Shown: positions 20,517-21,139 of the stretch, one piece after another
How positions within the stretch are numbered: the stretch's first letter is position 1
Layout of the letters: every line of letters starts with the position of its first letter
Assembly: GCF_900770955.1 (NCBI RefSeq)
Contig: NZ_CAAGLX010000022.1
Coordinates: 1-21,139 of the forward strand
Length of the DNA stretch: 21,139 nt
Source of the DNA: an uncultured Phascolarctobacterium sp.
GTDB taxonomy: Bacteria > Bacillota > Negativicutes > Acidaminococcales > Acidaminococcaceae
Reading direction: 5' to 3'
Position numbers and translations under genes: made by a program
The notes under the pieces: model-generated
Databases searched by the model: none
Told to the model about the DNA's origin: nothing
The model's input: the letters and a program-made list of their open reading frames with translations, nothing else

Positions 20517-20932
20517 AATTATCACTCCATATATTATGATTAGTTTATCATGTTATGATAGCCTGCTTAAAACAAAATATCTAAAATATTATTTCTTTCC
20601 ATATGTAATAAGCAAACAAAAAACATATTTAGGCAGTCGCAGTTTTGGCGTACTTCCTTTTTAATCATATTATAAGCCTTATTATGCATTAAAACAAGCT
20701 ACCGGAAAACTATCATTTATACTTCAGACAATCAGATAATAAATATATTTTTTAGTACGTCGAAGAGCGGTGAAGCCGCAGACGGTGACTTATCTGCCGC
20801 CGTCCTTTCCCACCTTCATTCTCACGCAAGGCGGTGCAGAAGGTGACAGATGTGGCTAAAGCGCGACGACGGCGTACTTCTGGTACGTCGAGGAGCGGTG
20901 AAGCCGCAGATAGCGCCTTATCCGCCGCCGTC
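20517..20932. other. Intergenic stretch: AT-rich promoter region then a GC-rich repeat
   Basis: No gene seen. The left part (to about 20750) is AT-rich and holds TATCAT-GTT-ATGATA (20546-20560) upstream of the gamma-glutamyltransferase gene. The right part is GC-rich and contains two 52-bp repeats. No convincing terminator for the ABC gene was found; a GTAC-centred hairpin at about 20869-20890 is the only candidate. Confidence 0.5.
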
Positions 20933-20934
20933 CT
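20755..20934. repeat. Two 52-bp direct repeats, 128 bp apart
   Basis: 20755-20806 and 20883-20934 match at 46 of 52 bases. Both begin GTACGTCGA(A/G)GAGCGGTGA and end GCCGCCGTCCT. The spacer of 76 bp ends in GGCGTACTTC, also seen at about 20648. Base composition differs sharply from the AT-rich DNA to the left. It could be a dispersed non-coding repeat; the second copy overlaps the last two bases of the ABC gene's stop codon. Confidence 0.7.
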
Positions 20935-21139
20935 ATTGCCAGTGCTGAGGTAGATAAACAATATTGATTCTGCCAGAGGCATCTTCATCCACTCTGCAGC
21001 GCACCTCATACATATCATAGATAAACTTTTCCGTCAGCAGCTCTCGCGGTGTTCCCATACCTACAATCTGTCCGTTTTTAATTGCTACCAGACGGTCGCA
21101 GTACATTGCTGCAATATTCAAATCGTGCACTGCTGCCAC
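20933..21139 (-). CDS. ABC importer ATPase, C-terminal end (runs off the window)
   Basis: The last 68 residues of an ATP-binding cassette protein. The H-loop histidine is in VHDLNIAAMYCDRL, followed by GQIVGMGTPRELLT, as in the FecE/BtuD group that energises import of siderophores, haem or cobalamin; a short C-terminal domain follows and ends at YLPQHWQ. The catalytic Walker motifs are outside the window. The stop (TAG, 20933-20935) lies at the edge of the GC-rich repeat, so the original 3' flank may have been altered. The substrate cannot be told from this part. Confidence 0.85.
   Translation of the reverse strand: MAAVHDLNIAAMYCDRLVAIKNGQIVGMGTPRELLTEKFIYDMYEVRCRVDEDASGRINIVYLPQHWQ

Noticed and set aside
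20752..21018. Minus-strand frame of 88 codons through the repeat region
   Set aside because: It overlaps the ABC ATPase in another frame and its right part is just the translated GC-rich repeat.

Overview
The window reads like the chromosome of an anaerobic, probably gut-dwelling member of the Bacillota. The reasons are strong purine-rich Shine-Dalgarno sites before almost every gene, consensus sigma-A promoters, an abundance of Rho-independent terminators, and a gene set of fructose PTS, 2,3-diaminopropionate ammonia-lyase and a Na+/solute symporter. I lean towards the Negativicutes, but nothing in the sequence settles the class.

Layout. (1) Positions 1-750: the 5' end of tuf on the minus strand, preceded by a four-gene tRNA cluster (Tyr, initiator Met, Thr, elongator Met) with a perfect-consensus promoter and a terminator before tuf. 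(2) 809-3412: a minus-strand operon for a VTT/TVP38 membrane protein, a CYTH-domain protein and diaminopropionate ammonia-lyase. (3) 3480-4200: an AT-rich patch with a small XRE regulator flanked by two apparent gene-tail fragments and an orphan terminator. (4) A plus-strand gamma-class carbonic anhydrase-like protein. (5) A minus-strand SSS-family symporter with an unusually structured leader of about 230 nt. (6) tRNA-Arg(ACG). (7) 7130-12765: one fructose PTS operon, fruR-fruK-fruA-ptsH-ptsI, that includes the general PTS proteins; HPr lacks the regulatory Ser46. (8) 12841-14630: an operon of a hotdog thioesterase, an orphan CofE-like ligase and a membrane-anchored unknown. (9) An AI-2E-family permease. 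(10) 15872-17069: tRNA-Arg(CCG) followed by two tandem 517-bp units, each ending in a copy of the tRNA 3' half and each carrying what looks like a type I toxin-antitoxin locus. (11) A solo HipA-like kinase. (12) A small cysteine-motif protein under a palindromic operator. (13) A cytosolic gamma-glutamyltransferase-family enzyme. (14) A 128-bp-period repeat abutting the end of an ABC importer ATPase that runs off the window.

How the genes work together. The fructose block is a self-contained pathway: uptake with phosphorylation to fructose-1-phosphate, a second phosphorylation to the bisphosphate, and a DeoR-type regulator likely sensing the first product. The most unusual part is the tRNA-Arg(CCG) locus. 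Its exact 517-bp periodicity, the displaced tRNA 3' ends and the convergent promoter pairs point to tandemly accreted mini-elements whose only visible cargo is an antisense-controlled small hydrophobic peptide. The second candidate for something undescribed is the symporter leader, with paired AGGG-loop hairpins, competing helices and a hairpin around the ribosome-binding site.
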